A stretch of DNA of 51,981 nt, from positions 1-51,981 of the forward strand of contig CAVRNW010000045.1 of the NCBI GenBank assembly GCA_963722665.1, given 5' to 3'. This DNA is from Site-B1 sp963722665. GTDB lineage: Bacteria > Bacteroidota > Bacteroidia > Flavobacteriales > Flavobacteriaceae. Below are positions 7,893-16,772 of this stretch, piece after piece (position 1 is the stretch's first letter; each line of letters starts with the position of its first letter). The notes beneath the pieces are model-generated. The model had not been told where the DNA came from. It saw only the letters and a program-made list of their open reading frames with translations, and made no database searches. Made by a program: the position numbers and the translations under genes.

Positions 7893-8018
7893 AAAAATAC
7901 TAATACTTTCAATAGATTGAAAGTCTTTTTTATTTATAAATGTTCAACTTCGAAATAAACAACCAATATTTCTAAAGTTTAATTACTTTATTATAATTTT
8001 GATATTCAAATAAAACCC

Positions 8019-9710
8019 ATGCAAAAACAACTCATAGAATGTGTGCCAAATATAAGTGAAGGTCGCAATTCAAAAATTATAGAAACCGTTTCCCAAATTG
8101 TTGAAACCGTTGAAGGTGTCAAACTCCTGGATGTTGATCCTGGAAAAGCAACTAACCGCACCGTAATCACTTTTGTAGGCGAACCCGAACCTGTAATTGA
8201 AGCAGCTTTCAGACTGATTAAAAAAGCTTCTGAACTCATTGATATGAGTAAGCATACCGGTGAGCATCCTCGTTTTGGAGCTACTGATGTTTGTCCTTTG
8301 GTTCCGATCTCCGGAATTACTTTGGAAGAGACTGCTAAATATGCTCATAAATTGGGTGACCGTGTGGGAAAAGAACTAGGAATTCCGGGTTATTATTACG
8401 AAGCTGCAGCCAAGGAAGAAAAACGAAAAAACTTAGCAAATTGTCGCTCGGGTGAATATGAAGGTTTGGCAAATAAATTATCTGATCCCAATTGGAAACC
8501 AGATTTTGGACCTGCTAAATATTCCGAAAGTGTTTCAAGAACTGGAGCAACTGCAATTTCAGCACGTGATTTTTTGATTGCTTATAACGTGAACTTAAAT
8601 ACCACCTCAACACGGAGAGCAAATTCCATAGCTTTCGATATTAGAGAAGCCGGACGAGTTAAGCGAGAAGGAAATCCTATTACAGGAAAAAAAGTATTGG
8701 ATTCCAATGGAGAACCGGTTCGTATTCCAGGAAAACTAAAAGCGGTAAAAGGTATTGGATGGTATATTGAAGAATACGGAATTGCACAGATCTCCTACAA
8801 CCTTACCAATATTACAATCACCTCAATGCACGAAGCTTTTGACGAAAGTTGCAAAGCTGCTTTAGAACGTGGCATTCGGGTTACTGGTTCAGAGATTATT
8901 GGCTTGATTCCGCTACAAGCTATGTTGGATGCAGCTGACTTCTATTTAAAAAAACAAGAACGTTCTTTAGGAATTTCTGAAAGTGAAAAAATTAAAATAG
9001 CTGTAAAATCATTAGGCTTAGATGATCTTAAACCTTTTAATCCTTCAGAAAAGATTATTGAATATATGCTCAGGGATGATGAGAAGAAGCTCATAGATTA
9101 TAAATTGGATGATTTTGCAGATGAAACGGCTGGAGAATCTATGGCTCCGGGTGGAGGCTCCATTTCTGCTTATGTAGGAGTACTGGGCGTTTCTTTAGGG
9201 ACTATGGTAGCCAACCTGTCTGCTCATAAACCAGGTTGGGATGACAAATGGGAATTCTTCTCGGAATGGGCAGAAAAAGGTCAAGCCTACAAAAATAAAT
9301 TATTGTATTTGGTAGATGAAGACACTAATGCTTTCAATAAAATTATTGACGGATTTAGAATGCCAAAAGATTCTGATGAAGAAAAACAAGCTAGAAAGAA
9401 GGCTATAGAAGAAGCGACAAAATACGCAACAGAGATACCGTTTCAAGTAATGGAAACAGCCTTTAATTCCATGGAAGTAATGCAAGCCATGATAAAAGAT
9501 GGATTGCAAAATTCGTTATCAGATGCTGCTGTTGGTATTTTGTGTGCACGAACTGCCGTTTTGGGAGCTTATTTTAACGTGAAGATCAATGCAAAAGATA
9601 TTAAAGACCGTGATTTTGCAACTAAAATATTATCTAAAGCAGAAAAAATATATCAGCAGACTTTAAAAATTGAGAATGATACAATAGCCTACATTAATAG
9701 TAAAATGTAA
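8019..9710 (+). CDS. ftcD: Bifunctional glutamate formimidoyltransferase / formimidoyltetrahydrofolate cyclodeaminase
   Basis: 563 residues. The N-terminal part (about 1-325: ECVPNISEGRN, LDVDPGKATNRTVITFVGEP, HTGEHPRFGATDVCPLVP) is the formiminotransferase, moving the formimino group from N-formimino-glutamate to tetrahydrofolate. The C-terminal part (about 355-563: DETAGESMAPGGGSISA, AHKPGWDDKWEFF) is the cyclodeaminase, which releases ammonia and forms methenyl-THF. This is the last step of histidine degradation by the HutFCD-type route. Fusion of the two is usual in Bacteroidota. No other hut gene is adjacent. Confidence 0.93.
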   Translation: MQKQLIECVPNISEGRNSKIIETVSQIVETVEGVKLLDVDPGKATNRTVITFVGEPEPVIEAAFRLIKKASELIDMSKHTGEHPRFGATDVCPLVPISGITLEETAKYAHKLGDRVGKELGIPGYYYEAAAKEEKRKNLANCRSGEYEGLANKLSDPNWKPDFGPAKYSESVSRTGATAISARDFLIAYNVNLNTTSTRRANSIAFDIREAGRVKREGNPITGKKVLDSNGEPVRIPGKLKAVKGIGWYIEEYGIAQISYNLTNITITSMHEAFDESCKAALERGIRVTGSEIIGLIPLQAMLDAADFYLKKQERSLGISESEKIKIAVKSLGLDDLKPFNPSEKIIEYMLRDDEKKLIDYKLDDFADETAGESMAPGGGSISAYVGVLGVSLGTMVANLSAHKPGWDDKWEFFSEWAEKGQAYKNKLLYLVDEDTNAFNKIIDGFRMPKDSDEEKQARKKAIEEATKYATEIPFQVMETAFNSMEVMQAMIKDGLQNSLSDAAVGILCARTAVLGAYFNVKINAKDIKDRDFATKILSKAEKIYQQTLKIENDTIAYINSKM

Positions 9711-9948
9711 CCTTTGTCAATAATAAATTATCCTTCTTAAAATGTAATATGCTAAACATTTTATTATCGGTTTGTTTTTTAATGAACTATAAATAAAAGT
9801 CAAACTTTGGGTTTCTTCCTTAATTTGTCTATTTATTCAAGATGTATAGCTTAAAAATAGCATAAAGCCCTAGAGTTTATATAGTAGTTTCCCTATTTTT
9901 ATTAAAGATGAGACGATAAATCGTTAATACAAAACCGAACATTTAGTA

Positions 9949-10047
9949 CTGACCTTATAGTCAGAGAAGTCCAGGTATAACATTTGAATCTGTCGCGGTC
10001 ACAATTTAAGTCCTAATTAATTAAAATATTTCTAATTAGGCTTTTTA
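9949..10047 (+). other. Possible degenerate tRNA 3' half with terminator
   Basis: Within the 442-base gap 9711-10152 there is CTGAC-CTTATA-GTCAG (9949-9964), then CCAGGTATAACATTTGAATC and TGTCGCGGTCAC (to 10002), which recalls the T arm and acceptor strand of tRNA-Arg at 5494 (TTTGAATCCTGCCGAGGTCAC). A hairpin CCTAATTA / TAATTAGG (10012-10040) plus CTTTTT follows. No matching 5' acceptor strand was found, so at best it is a decayed tRNA copy. The remainder of the gap shows nothing recognisable. Confidence 0.3.
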
Positions 10048-10152
10048 GTTATACACATTTAAATCTCTATTCTTTAGTCTATATTCTCCTTTTATTTACA
10101 AATGAATATATGTAACTTCACGCCATCAATTTCAACGATAAATTATTAAATA

Positions 10153-11172
10153 ATGAAGATATTAGTAACAGGAGGATTAGGCTTTATAGGTTCGCATGTA
10201 GTTGTAGAACTGCAACAAGAAGGGTTTGAAGTAGTCATCATTGACAACTTGTCCAACTCATCGGAAGATGTCTTGCAAGGCATTACAGCTGTAACCGGTA
10301 AGCAGCCAATTTTTGAAAAATTAGACTTAAGAGAAAAACCAACAGTGGTTGACTTTTTTAAGAAGCATCAGGATATCATTGGAGTCATACACTTTGCGGC
10401 CTCTAAGGCTGTTGGTGAAAGTGTCGAGCTTCCATTATTATATTACGAAAACAATCTGAGTACTCTAATTTACATTTTACAGGAATTACAAAAAAAGAAT
10501 AATTCTCATTTTATTTTTAGTTCGTCCTGCACAGTTTATGGACAAGCTGATTCAATGCCTATTACAGAATCAGCACCAATAAAACCTGCAGAGTCACCGT
10601 ATGGAAATACAAAACAAATTGGAGAAGAGATTATTTTAGATACTTGTAAAGTATCATCAAATATTAATGCCATTGCGCTTCGATATTTTAACCCTATTGG
10701 TGCACATGAATCTGCAAAAATTGGAGAATTACCAATTGGAACGCCCCAAAATTTGGTACCGTTCATTACTCAGACAGGAATAGGAAAAAGAGAGCAATTA
10801 TCAGTTTTTGGAGATGATTATCCAACTGAAGATGGAACATGTATAAGAGACTATATCCATGTAGTGGATTTGGCCAAGGCCCATGTAGCTGCATTAAAAA
10901 GGCTGATTGAAGCGAAGAACAAATCGAATTTTGAAGTGTTTAATGTAGGCACGGGAAAGGGATCTTCTGTACTTGAGGTAATAAAAGCCTTTGAAAAAGT
11001 ATCAGGACAGAAACTTAATTATAGGATCGTAGGCAGGCGATCCGGAGATATAATCTCAGCCTATGCCGATACCACGAAAGCAAATACCGTTTTAGGATGG
11101 AAAGCAGAATCATCCTTAGAAGAGGCTTTGGCATCTGCCTGGAAATGGGAGCAGGTTTGTCATAATAAATAA
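10153..11172 (+). CDS. galE: UDP-glucose 4-epimerase
   Basis: 339 residues, the family length. It interconverts UDP-glucose and UDP-galactose using bound NAD in the cytosol. The Rossmann motif GGLGFIGSH is at residues 7-15; the SDR catalytic Ser/Tyr/Lys are in FSSSCTVYG and SPYGNTKQ; substrate residues are in RYFNPIGAH and GDDYPTEDGTCIRDYIHV. It supplies galactose for surface polysaccharide. Monocistronic in appearance. Confidence 0.95.
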   Translation: MKILVTGGLGFIGSHVVVELQQEGFEVVIIDNLSNSSEDVLQGITAVTGKQPIFEKLDLREKPTVVDFFKKHQDIIGVIHFAASKAVGESVELPLLYYENNLSTLIYILQELQKKNNSHFIFSSSCTVYGQADSMPITESAPIKPAESPYGNTKQIGEEIILDTCKVSSNINAIALRYFNPIGAHESAKIGELPIGTPQNLVPFITQTGIGKREQLSVFGDDYPTEDGTCIRDYIHVVDLAKAHVAALKRLIEAKNKSNFEVFNVGTGKGSSVLEVIKAFEKVSGQKLNYRIVGRRSGDIISAYADTTKANTVLGWKAESSLEEALASAWKWEQVCHNK

Positions 11173-11210
11173 CCTAACTCTATTATATTTTAGGATTTTG
11201 GGTAAAAACA

Positions 11211-11232
11211 TTATGTAACAATTGTTACATAA
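11211..11232. promoter_or_regulatory. Perfect 22-bp palindrome, probable Crp/Fnr-family operator
   Basis: The centre TGTAACAATTGTTACA extends to 22 bases that equal their own reverse complement. It ends 17 bases before the -7 box TATATTTG (11250-11257), i.e. near -30 to -50 relative to a start around 11263, where an activator would bind. The gene start is ATG 11274. Confidence 0.65.
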
Positions 11233-11249
11233 TTTGTTATTTATCCAAC

Positions 11250-11257
11250 TATATTTG
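11250..11257 (+). promoter_or_regulatory. -7 promoter box of the YeeE/YedE operon
   Basis: TATATTTG matches TAnnTTTG and lies 16 bases before ATG 11274. No TTG is found at the best distance upstream, which fits a promoter needing the activator site at 11211-11232. Confidence 0.55.
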
Positions 11258-11273
11258 TATAAATCACACACTT

Positions 11274-11831
11274 ATGGAATACATTTTAAGCCCTTGGCCC
11301 TGGTACGTTGCAGGACCGCTGATTGCCCTTTGTATGTACCTCATGTTTTATTTTGGGAAGAAATTTGGAGTATCTTCCAATCTGGAAACCTTATGTTCCA
11401 TAGCAGGTGCGGGAAGAATAGTTGACTTTTTTAAGTTTGACTGGAAAGCGAATCAATGGAATCTCAATTTTGTTGCCGGCTTAATTATTGGCGGATTCAT
11501 AGCGAGCCAATGGTTAGCACCAGATCAATCCGTTGCCTTAAATCCGGATGTTATTAGTGACCTTTCGCAAATTGGAATTCAAAATGCGGGTGCGCAATAT
11601 CTACCAGATGAAATATTCAGTTTGGATGCTTTATTCACCGTAAAAGGTTTTTTAATCTTGTTAGCCGCCGGACTTCTTGTAGGCTTTGGGGCCAGATACG
11701 CTGGTGGTTGTACTTCAGGACATGGGATAGTTGGATTAAGTAATCTTTCTACAGAGTCCTTTATTGCCGTTGGCGGCTTCTTTATAGGAGGGTTGATAAT
11801 GACCTGGTTAATTTTACCTTATATCTTTTAA
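11274..11831 (+). CDS. YeeE/YedE-family (DUF395) sulfur-compound transporter, first half
   Basis: 185 residues with about four to five membrane helices. It carries the family signature GARYAGGCTSGHGIVGLSNL (about 142-161), in which the Cys is thought to pass the sulfur compound. YeeE/TsuA-type proteins import thiosulfate or related sulfane-sulfur species; Bacteroidota often split the transporter into two genes, as here (partner 11842-12255, 10 bp downstream). It is first in a three-gene operon preceded by a palindromic operator. Substrate is inferred from family. Confidence 0.85.
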   Translation: MEYILSPWPWYVAGPLIALCMYLMFYFGKKFGVSSNLETLCSIAGAGRIVDFFKFDWKANQWNLNFVAGLIIGGFIASQWLAPDQSVALNPDVISDLSQIGIQNAGAQYLPDEIFSLDALFTVKGFLILLAAGLLVGFGARYAGGCTSGHGIVGLSNLSTESFIAVGGFFIGGLIMTWLILPYIF

Positions 11832-11841
11832 ATAATTCCAT

Positions 11842-12255
11842 ATGAAATATCTTAAGTTTTTATTGGTTGGAGTTTTTTTCGGAATTATATTATTTAAGGC
11901 CGAAGTGGTGTCCTGGTTCAGAATTTATGAAATGTTTAAATTCAAATCATTCCATATGTATGGGGTGATTGGATCGGCTGTTGTTATTGGATTGGTTGTC
12001 ATGTACTTCTTTAAAAAAGAAAAGTTAAAGACCATCGAAGGGAAACCAGTGCATATTGAACCTAAAAAGAAAGGTGTCTCACGCAATTTAATTGGCGGAA
12101 TCATCTTTGGATTGGGCTGGGCTCTTGGTGGTGCTTGTCCGGGACCAATGTTTGTATTATTAGGAAAAGGAGTTATTGCTATAATAGTAGTGCTTATTGG
12201 AGCAATCTTAGGAGCCTTTTTATATCATGCCTTTAAACATAAATTACCTCACTAA
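11842..12255 (+). CDS. YeeE/YedE-family (DUF395) sulfur-compound transporter, second half
   Basis: 137 residues, about four helices. The signature FGLGWALGGACPGPMFVLLG (about 94-113) contains the second conserved Cys of the split YeeE/YedE pair. The linker between helices is charged (KKEKLKTIEGKPVHIEPKKK). It should pair with the protein at 11274-11831 in the inner membrane. Confidence 0.85.
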   Translation: MKYLKFLLVGVFFGIILFKAEVVSWFRIYEMFKFKSFHMYGVIGSAVVIGLVVMYFFKKEKLKTIEGKPVHIEPKKKGVSRNLIGGIIFGLGWALGGACPGPMFVLLGKGVIAIIVVLIGAILGAFLYHAFKHKLPH

Positions 12256-12277
12256 TTAATTTTAAAAAAATTATGTC

Positions 12278-12490
12278 ATGATAAAAAATATGGGAAATAC
12301 AGATAAAGGAATTCGAATAGTCATAGCTTTGGCAATTGCACTCCTTTATTATTTTAATGTGATATCCGGAACTTTTGCTTATGTGTTAATGGCTTTGGCT
12401 ATTATATTCTTGATTACAAGTTTTTTAAACTTTTGCCCATTATATGCTCCTTTTGGATGGAGTACATGTAAAACAAAAGATAATAAATAA
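12278..12490 (+). CDS. DUF2892 (YgaP-like) two-helix membrane protein
   Basis: 70 residues; the start may be ATG 12278 or the later Met (MGNTDKGIR) at 12290. MGNTDKGIRIVIALAIALL and a second helix are followed by FCPLYAPFGWSTC, the DUF2892 ending, which in YgaP is the membrane part linked to a rhodanese. The 22-bp spacing to the DUF395 gene and same strand indicate one operon for sulfane-sulfur handling. The rhodanese itself is absent here. Confidence 0.8.
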   Translation: MIKNMGNTDKGIRIVIALAIALLYYFNVISGTFAYVLMALAIIFLITSFLNFCPLYAPFGWSTCKTKDNK

Positions 12491-12492
12491 TA

Positions 12493-12768
12493 TTAGACTA
12501 TTTCTGCGCTTAAACCGGCCTCTAATAACTTCGAGCAACGAGGTTTAAGATCGTCATAAACACCTGTTTTTACTGTACACTTACCTTTATAGTGCACCAG
12601 CAAGGAACATTGTTCTGCTTGTTCTGAAGTATGCTCACAGGCATAGATAAGTGTTTCTATAACATGATCGAAGGTATTGACATCATCATTATACAAAACA
12701 ATTTCGCTTAATTTTTTCTCCTTAGAATCTGCTTTGACCTTTTCGGATAATTTTTCTTTAGAGCTCAT
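12493..12768 (-). CDS. clpS: ATP-dependent Clp protease adaptor ClpS
   Basis: 91 residues from ATG 12766-12768 (MSSKEKLSEKV); an upstream in-frame ATG at 12816 would intrude into prmA and adds 16 unlikely residues. Core: EIVLYNDDVNTFDHVIETLI, then CEHTSEQAEQCSLLVHYKGK. ClpS delivers N-degron substrates to the ClpA/ClpC ATPase. It follows prmA by 20 bp on the same strand, a neighbour pair usual in Bacteroidota. Confidence 0.93.
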   Translation of the reverse strand: MSSKEKLSEKVKADSKEKKLSEIVLYNDDVNTFDHVIETLIYACEHTSEQAEQCSLLVHYKGKCTVKTGVYDDLKPRCSKLLEAGLSAEIV

Positions 12769-12788
12769 TTTTAATTCCTTTTTCTTTA

Positions 12789-13625
12789 CTAATATATAAA
12801 TTTTAAAGAAACCCAATTATTCCTTTCCAGTTTTTCATCCAATTTTAACATAAACTTATTACATTCTTCCTCAACAATAGGAATATCATTTTTATAAAAT
12901 CCGCTTAATAACAGCATTCCATTTTTATTTAAGCATGAGGCATATATCTTTATATCATTCAATAGAATATTCCTATTTATATTGGCTATAATTATATCGT
13001 AATTCTTACTCCGAAGTAAACTTGCATCTCCTTCAAACACAGAAATATGTTTGCATTTATTCCTCTCAACATTTTCAATACTATTTAAATAACACCAATT
13101 GTCAATATCAATTGCATCTATTTGCTTTGCTCCTTTCATTTCAGAAAAAATAGCCAGGACTCCGGTACCACAACCCATATCCAAAACCGATTTATTATTA
13201 AAATCATTTTTCAAAATATGCTGGATCATCATATGTGTTGTTTCATGATGACCTGTTCCAAAACTCATTTTTGGCTCGATAATAATATCATAAAGAGTAG
13301 TAGGTTTTTCATGAAATGGTGCCCTTACTGTACAAAGATCATCGACTTCAATAGGATTGAAATTTTTTTCCCATTCCTGATTCCAATTGACTTGTTCTAT
13401 CTCTTCTATTGTGTAACTTATAGAAAATTCATCTGAATTGAGGATTTGAATATCCTCAAGAATGGATTGGTTCCATTCCTCTTTCTGAATGTAAGCAATG
13501 ACACCTTCTTCTGTTTCTGCAAAACTTTCAAAGCCTGCATAACCCAATTCGGCAATTAAAATTTCCACTGCCGGTTGCAGAGGGTTTACCTTAAAAAGGC
13601 AACCAATGTATGTCGTATTACTCAT
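12789..13625 (-). CDS. prmA: Ribosomal protein L11 methyltransferase
   Basis: 278 residues. SAM-dependent methylation of L11. The N-terminal domain (about 1-100) includes WNQEWEKNFNPIEVDD; the catalytic domain contains PKMSFGTGHHETTHMM, the SAM motif VLDMGCGTGVLAIFSEMKGA and the motif IIANINRNILL. Length and order are normal. It is co-directional with tpiA upstream and clpS downstream; the 178-base gap to tpiA carries a repeat. Confidence 0.93.
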   Translation of the reverse strand: MSNTTYIGCLFKVNPLQPAVEILIAELGYAGFESFAETEEGVIAYIQKEEWNQSILEDIQILNSDEFSISYTIEEIEQVNWNQEWEKNFNPIEVDDLCTVRAPFHEKPTTLYDIIIEPKMSFGTGHHETTHMMIQHILKNDFNNKSVLDMGCGTGVLAIFSEMKGAKQIDAIDIDNWCYLNSIENVERNKCKHISVFEGDASLLRSKNYDIIIANINRNILLNDIKIYASCLNKNGMLLLSGFYKNDIPIVEEECNKFMLKLDEKLERNNWVSLKFIY

Positions 13626-13647
13626 TACTATGCATTAACGATTGACG

Positions 13648-13722
13648 CACTTCGACTGCGCCCAGTGCAGGCGATTGTTGGAGCTCTTTAAATAATTTGT
13701 CACATTGAGCGCAGTCGAAATG
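13648..13722. repeat. Intergenic inverted repeat of the flavobacterial TTCGACTGCGC type
   Basis: The arm CACTTCGACTGCGCCCAGTG (13648-13667) is matched, with a few differences, by CATTGAGCGCAGTCGAAATG (13703-13722) in opposite orientation, with GAGCTCTTTAAATAATTTG between. Similar elements are common between genes in this family. They may act as a bidirectional terminator or be a non-autonomous element. Confidence 0.6.
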
Positions 13723-13803
13723 TCTCACACGAATTATTTAAAAGCGACTGCGGAAAGCGTGACCTTGCTGCTTAGACTTAGCAGCAAGGAAATGCCCAAA
13801 TAC

Positions 13804-14556
13804 TTATTCGAATGCTTTTACAATGGCAAAAAAGTCGTCTGCATTAAGAGCGGCTCCACCTATGAGTCCTCCATCTACATCGGGTTTTGAGAAAATTTCC
13901 TTTGCATTTCCGGGTTTTACACTGCCACCATATAAAATGGACACACTATTTGCAACCTCCTTACCATACTTATTGGCCAGAGTTTTACGAATAAAGGCAT
14001 GCATATCCTGGGCTTGTTCCGGACTTGCAGTTTCGCCTGTTCCAATTGCCCATACGGGTTCATAAGCCAATACAATATTTTTAAATGCGGAAGCCCCTAA
14101 ATGGAAAAGACCATTTTTAATTTGACCTTCTACCACCTTCTCATGATTCTTCGCTTTGCGATCGGTTAATTCCTCGCCAAAACAAAAGATCACTCTCATT
14201 TTATTTTTAAGTGCTGTATCAACTTTTTTAGCCAGCATCTCATCGGTTTCATGAAAATAGGCACGACGCTCACTATGACCAAGAATTACAGTTTCAATGC
14301 CGACACTTTTGAGCATGGATGCACTGACCTCACCTGTATATGCTCCATTATCTGCAAAATGCATATTTTGTGCGATCACCTCGATTTTAGATGTTCTTAA
14401 CGCTTCAAAAGCATTCCATAAATTTGTAAATGTTGGTGCGATCATCACCTCGCAATTCGTAGAATTGATATGCATTTTCAATTCTGTTATTAAGGCTTGT
14501 GTTTGTGCCAAATCGTTATTCATTTTCCAGTTTCCGGCGACTATATTTTTTCTCAT
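13804..14556 (-). CDS. tpiA: Triosephosphate isomerase
   Basis: 250 residues. It interconverts dihydroxyacetone phosphate and glyceraldehyde 3-phosphate. Residues seen: start RKNIVAGNWKMNND (Asn/Lys of the active site), catalytic His in ILGHSERRAYF, catalytic Glu in AYEPVWAIGTG, and the phosphate-binding ILYGGSVKPGNA and GGLIGGAAL. Intact and normal in length. Confidence 0.97.
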   Translation of the reverse strand: MRKNIVAGNWKMNNDLAQTQALITELKMHINSTNCEVMIAPTFTNLWNAFEALRTSKIEVIAQNMHFADNGAYTGEVSASMLKSVGIETVILGHSERRAYFHETDEMLAKKVDTALKNKMRVIFCFGEELTDRKAKNHEKVVEGQIKNGLFHLGASAFKNIVLAYEPVWAIGTGETASPEQAQDMHAFIRKTLANKYGKEVANSVSILYGGSVKPGNAKEIFSKPDVDGGLIGGAALNADDFFAIVKAFE

Positions 14557-14576
14557 TTTGTTGATTTTATATGTTT

Positions 14577-15641
14577 TTATTGAAGTTTAACTTTTGGATC
14601 TAACCATGCGTAAATTATATCTACAAAAATATTGATTATAATGAACATAAGGGCAATAATTAATACAGAACCCATAATTACAGGCAAATCTAGTGTATTT
14701 AGTGCATTTACGATCTCTTTTCCCAGTCCATTCCATCCAAAAACGTATTCTACAAATACTGCTCCTGCCAACATGGATGCAAACCAACCAGAAATAGCCG
14801 TAACCACAGGATTTAAGGCATTTTTGATAGCATGTTTTCTTATAACCTGGTATTCGCTTAAACCTTTTGCTCTGGCTGTACGAATATAATCCTGATTAAA
14901 GACTTCCAGTAAGGAGTTTCGCATTAATTGAATGATTACTGCCAAAGGGCGAATTCCTAAAACAATAGCAGGCAGGATCAAATTTTTCCATTGAATGGTA
15001 TTTTTTTCGCCAAAATCATCCAATTCGTAAAGACTTCCCGTCATTTCTAAATTTGTATATTTATGTAACACATACCCAAAAAACCATGCAAATAGAATAG
15101 CACTGAAAAATGAAGGTATACTCATACCTAATGTACTGAATATTTGAATGATCTTATCTATTGCTCTATCCTTGTATAATGCTGAAATTACACCCAATAT
15201 TACTCCTAATATCATGGCTATAATTATTGCCGATACAGCTAAAACAAATGTATTCGGTAAGGTTTCTTTCAGCACCTGACTCACTTTTTTACCCTGTTTA
15301 GTAAAGGACTCTCTTAAATATGGGAATTTTAAAACCGTTGTGGTCTTCCCTATTGAAAACAATTTTGTTGCCGAATACTTCCCTTCTTCTAAAAAAGTGT
15401 AATCTTTTGAATTATCAGAGTGAAAAGATAGGGGAGACAGATCATTTAAATAATACAAATACTGTGTACTTACAGGCTTATCGAACCCATACTTTTGTTT
15501 GATTATTGCCAATTGTTCACTGTCTTCATTTTGACCCAGCATCATTTGAGCCGGATCTCCCGGAAGCACATTAAATAAAAAGAATATGACTGTAACTACT
15601 CCAAATATGGTTAGCAAGGCGTAAAACGATTTATTTAGCAA
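14577..15641 (-). CDS. Oligopeptide-type ABC transporter permease (DppB/OppB family)
   Basis: 354 residues with an N-terminal helix, a long periplasmic loop (about 40-125) and five further helices. Signatures: FFLFNVLPGDPAQMMLGQNE near the N-terminus and the EAA loop RTARAKGLSEYQVIRKHAIKNA at about 250. The start is read as TTG (15639-15641); an in-frame TAA lies 24 bases further upstream and no ATG is available, so a slightly different start or a lost ATG is possible. No partner permease, binding protein or ATPase adjoins it, so they must be encoded elsewhere. Confidence 0.88.
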   Translation of the reverse strand: MLNKSFYALLTIFGVVTVIFFLFNVLPGDPAQMMLGQNEDSEQLAIIKQKYGFDKPVSTQYLYYLNDLSPLSFHSDNSKDYTFLEEGKYSATKLFSIGKTTTVLKFPYLRESFTKQGKKVSQVLKETLPNTFVLAVSAIIIAMILGVILGVISALYKDRAIDKIIQIFSTLGMSIPSFFSAILFAWFFGYVLHKYTNLEMTGSLYELDDFGEKNTIQWKNLILPAIVLGIRPLAVIIQLMRNSLLEVFNQDYIRTARAKGLSEYQVIRKHAIKNALNPVVTAISGWFASMLAGAVFVEYVFGWNGLGKEIVNALNTLDLPVIMGSVLIIALMFIIINIFVDIIYAWLDPKVKLQ

Positions 15642-15665
15642 GTAGCTTAACAGTTGATGATATTT

Positions 15666-16766
15666 TTAATTGGTTAGTTCCAGCTTATCCAGATCATTCC
15701 AATGTAACTTTTGAATGACTGTGCCTTTATTTAGTTTTAAAATTCCTGGATTAGAGCGCACTATCGTCTTTAAAGCGGTTTCATCACAAAAATAAAAATC
15801 GAAATTCAGTTCGTACTCAGTCTTTATCTGTTGTTGAATATTTTCTCCTGAAGCCGTCATACCTATAATTTTGTAACCTTTTTCAATAGCTTCATCCGTT
15901 ATGGTTTTTAACTTGCTCAAGCCTTTAGTATTTGCTTCCCCAAGATTGTAAGTCACTATCATGATCAGTTTTTCTTCCTGCAGCATGCTTTCGGTAAAGT
16001 CTTCACCTTCACGTTCAATGGTGAAATCATGGATTGGAGGTTCATAACCTTCTTTTATAATTTTAGTATCTACACTTACAAATTCACCTTTTACTTCCGG
16101 ATAGGAACCATCTGTTACTATTACTTCTTCTTGACCATTGACATTAAATTTCCAGCTATATTCCACAACTGCTTTTGGAGCATTTTCAGGAATGCTCATA
16201 TTATCGGTCAAATTTGCACCAACCTTATATGGTCTGAAATCAACGCTGGGTAAATGATTGATAACATGGTATCCGAACCAGATACATGCTACTAAACTCA
16301 ATATGGAAACCACTTTTAACAAGGTTTTACTAAGAATAGGTTTTATATGTTTAAGTCCTGCAAACAAAATCAAGATCAAGACCAAAAGGATGACATCCTT
16401 TCTAAAACTACCCCAGGGAGTCAATTTTATAGCATCACCAAAGCAACCACAATCGGTTACTTTATTGAAATAGGCCGAATAAAAGGTTAAAAACGTAAAG
16501 AAAATGATCATTAAGATCAAGCCCCAAAGGGTTAGTTTCGGTTTGAATCCTATCAATAAAAATACCCCTAAAAGCACTTCATATATTACGACAAAAAGAG
16601 CCAGCCAAAGTACAATTGGGTCCAGAAATGGAAGATTTAAAACATCTTCACTAAAATATTCTGAAAGTTTTATAGAAAATCCGATAGGATCATTGAGTTT
16701 GATAAGTCCGGAAATGATGAATAAGGCGCCTACTATTATTCTGACAAATGATATTAAATATTTCAT
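15666..16766 (-). CDS. DoxX-like membrane protein with thioredoxin-fold tail (BT_3928 type)
   Basis: I choose the Met at 16766 (MKYLISFVRIIVG), since the upstream ATG at 16778 sits in a repeat arm. Four N-terminal helices (to about 165) form a DoxX/MauE-like unit (LFIISGLIKLNDPIGFSIKL, DCGCFGDAIKLTPW), then a periplasmic part with a DUF-like domain and a thioredoxin-like C-terminus (LIMIVTYNLGEAN ... KGYKIIGMTASGENI). The DCGC motif is the MauE/DoxD vitamin-K-reductase-like Cys pair. It may help redox reactions at the membrane. It is 24 bp upstream of the permease and probably shares its transcript. Confidence 0.8.
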   Translation of the reverse strand: MKYLISFVRIIVGALFIISGLIKLNDPIGFSIKLSEYFSEDVLNLPFLDPIVLWLALFVVIYEVLLGVFLLIGFKPKLTLWGLILMIIFFTFLTFYSAYFNKVTDCGCFGDAIKLTPWGSFRKDVILLVLILILFAGLKHIKPILSKTLLKVVSILSLVACIWFGYHVINHLPSVDFRPYKVGANLTDNMSIPENAPKAVVEYSWKFNVNGQEEVIVTDGSYPEVKGEFVSVDTKIIKEGYEPPIHDFTIEREGEDFTESMLQEEKLIMIVTYNLGEANTKGLSKLKTITDEAIEKGYKIIGMTASGENIQQQIKTEYELNFDFYFCDETALKTIVRSNPGILKLNKGTVIQKLHWNDLDKLELTN

Positions 16767-16772
16767 ATTTTC

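Noticed and set aside
7905..7931. ACTTTCAAT-AG-ATTGAAAGT plus T run as terminator or attenuator before ftcD
   Set aside because: The loop is only two bases and no plus-strand gene ends before it; too weak to list.
11222..11425. Open frame overlapping the YeeE gene start
   Set aside because: Begins in the operator and runs out of frame with a clearly recognised DUF395 protein.
12769..12816. Longer ClpS start at 12816
   Set aside because: Would overlap prmA and add residues outside the family; ATG 12768 is better.
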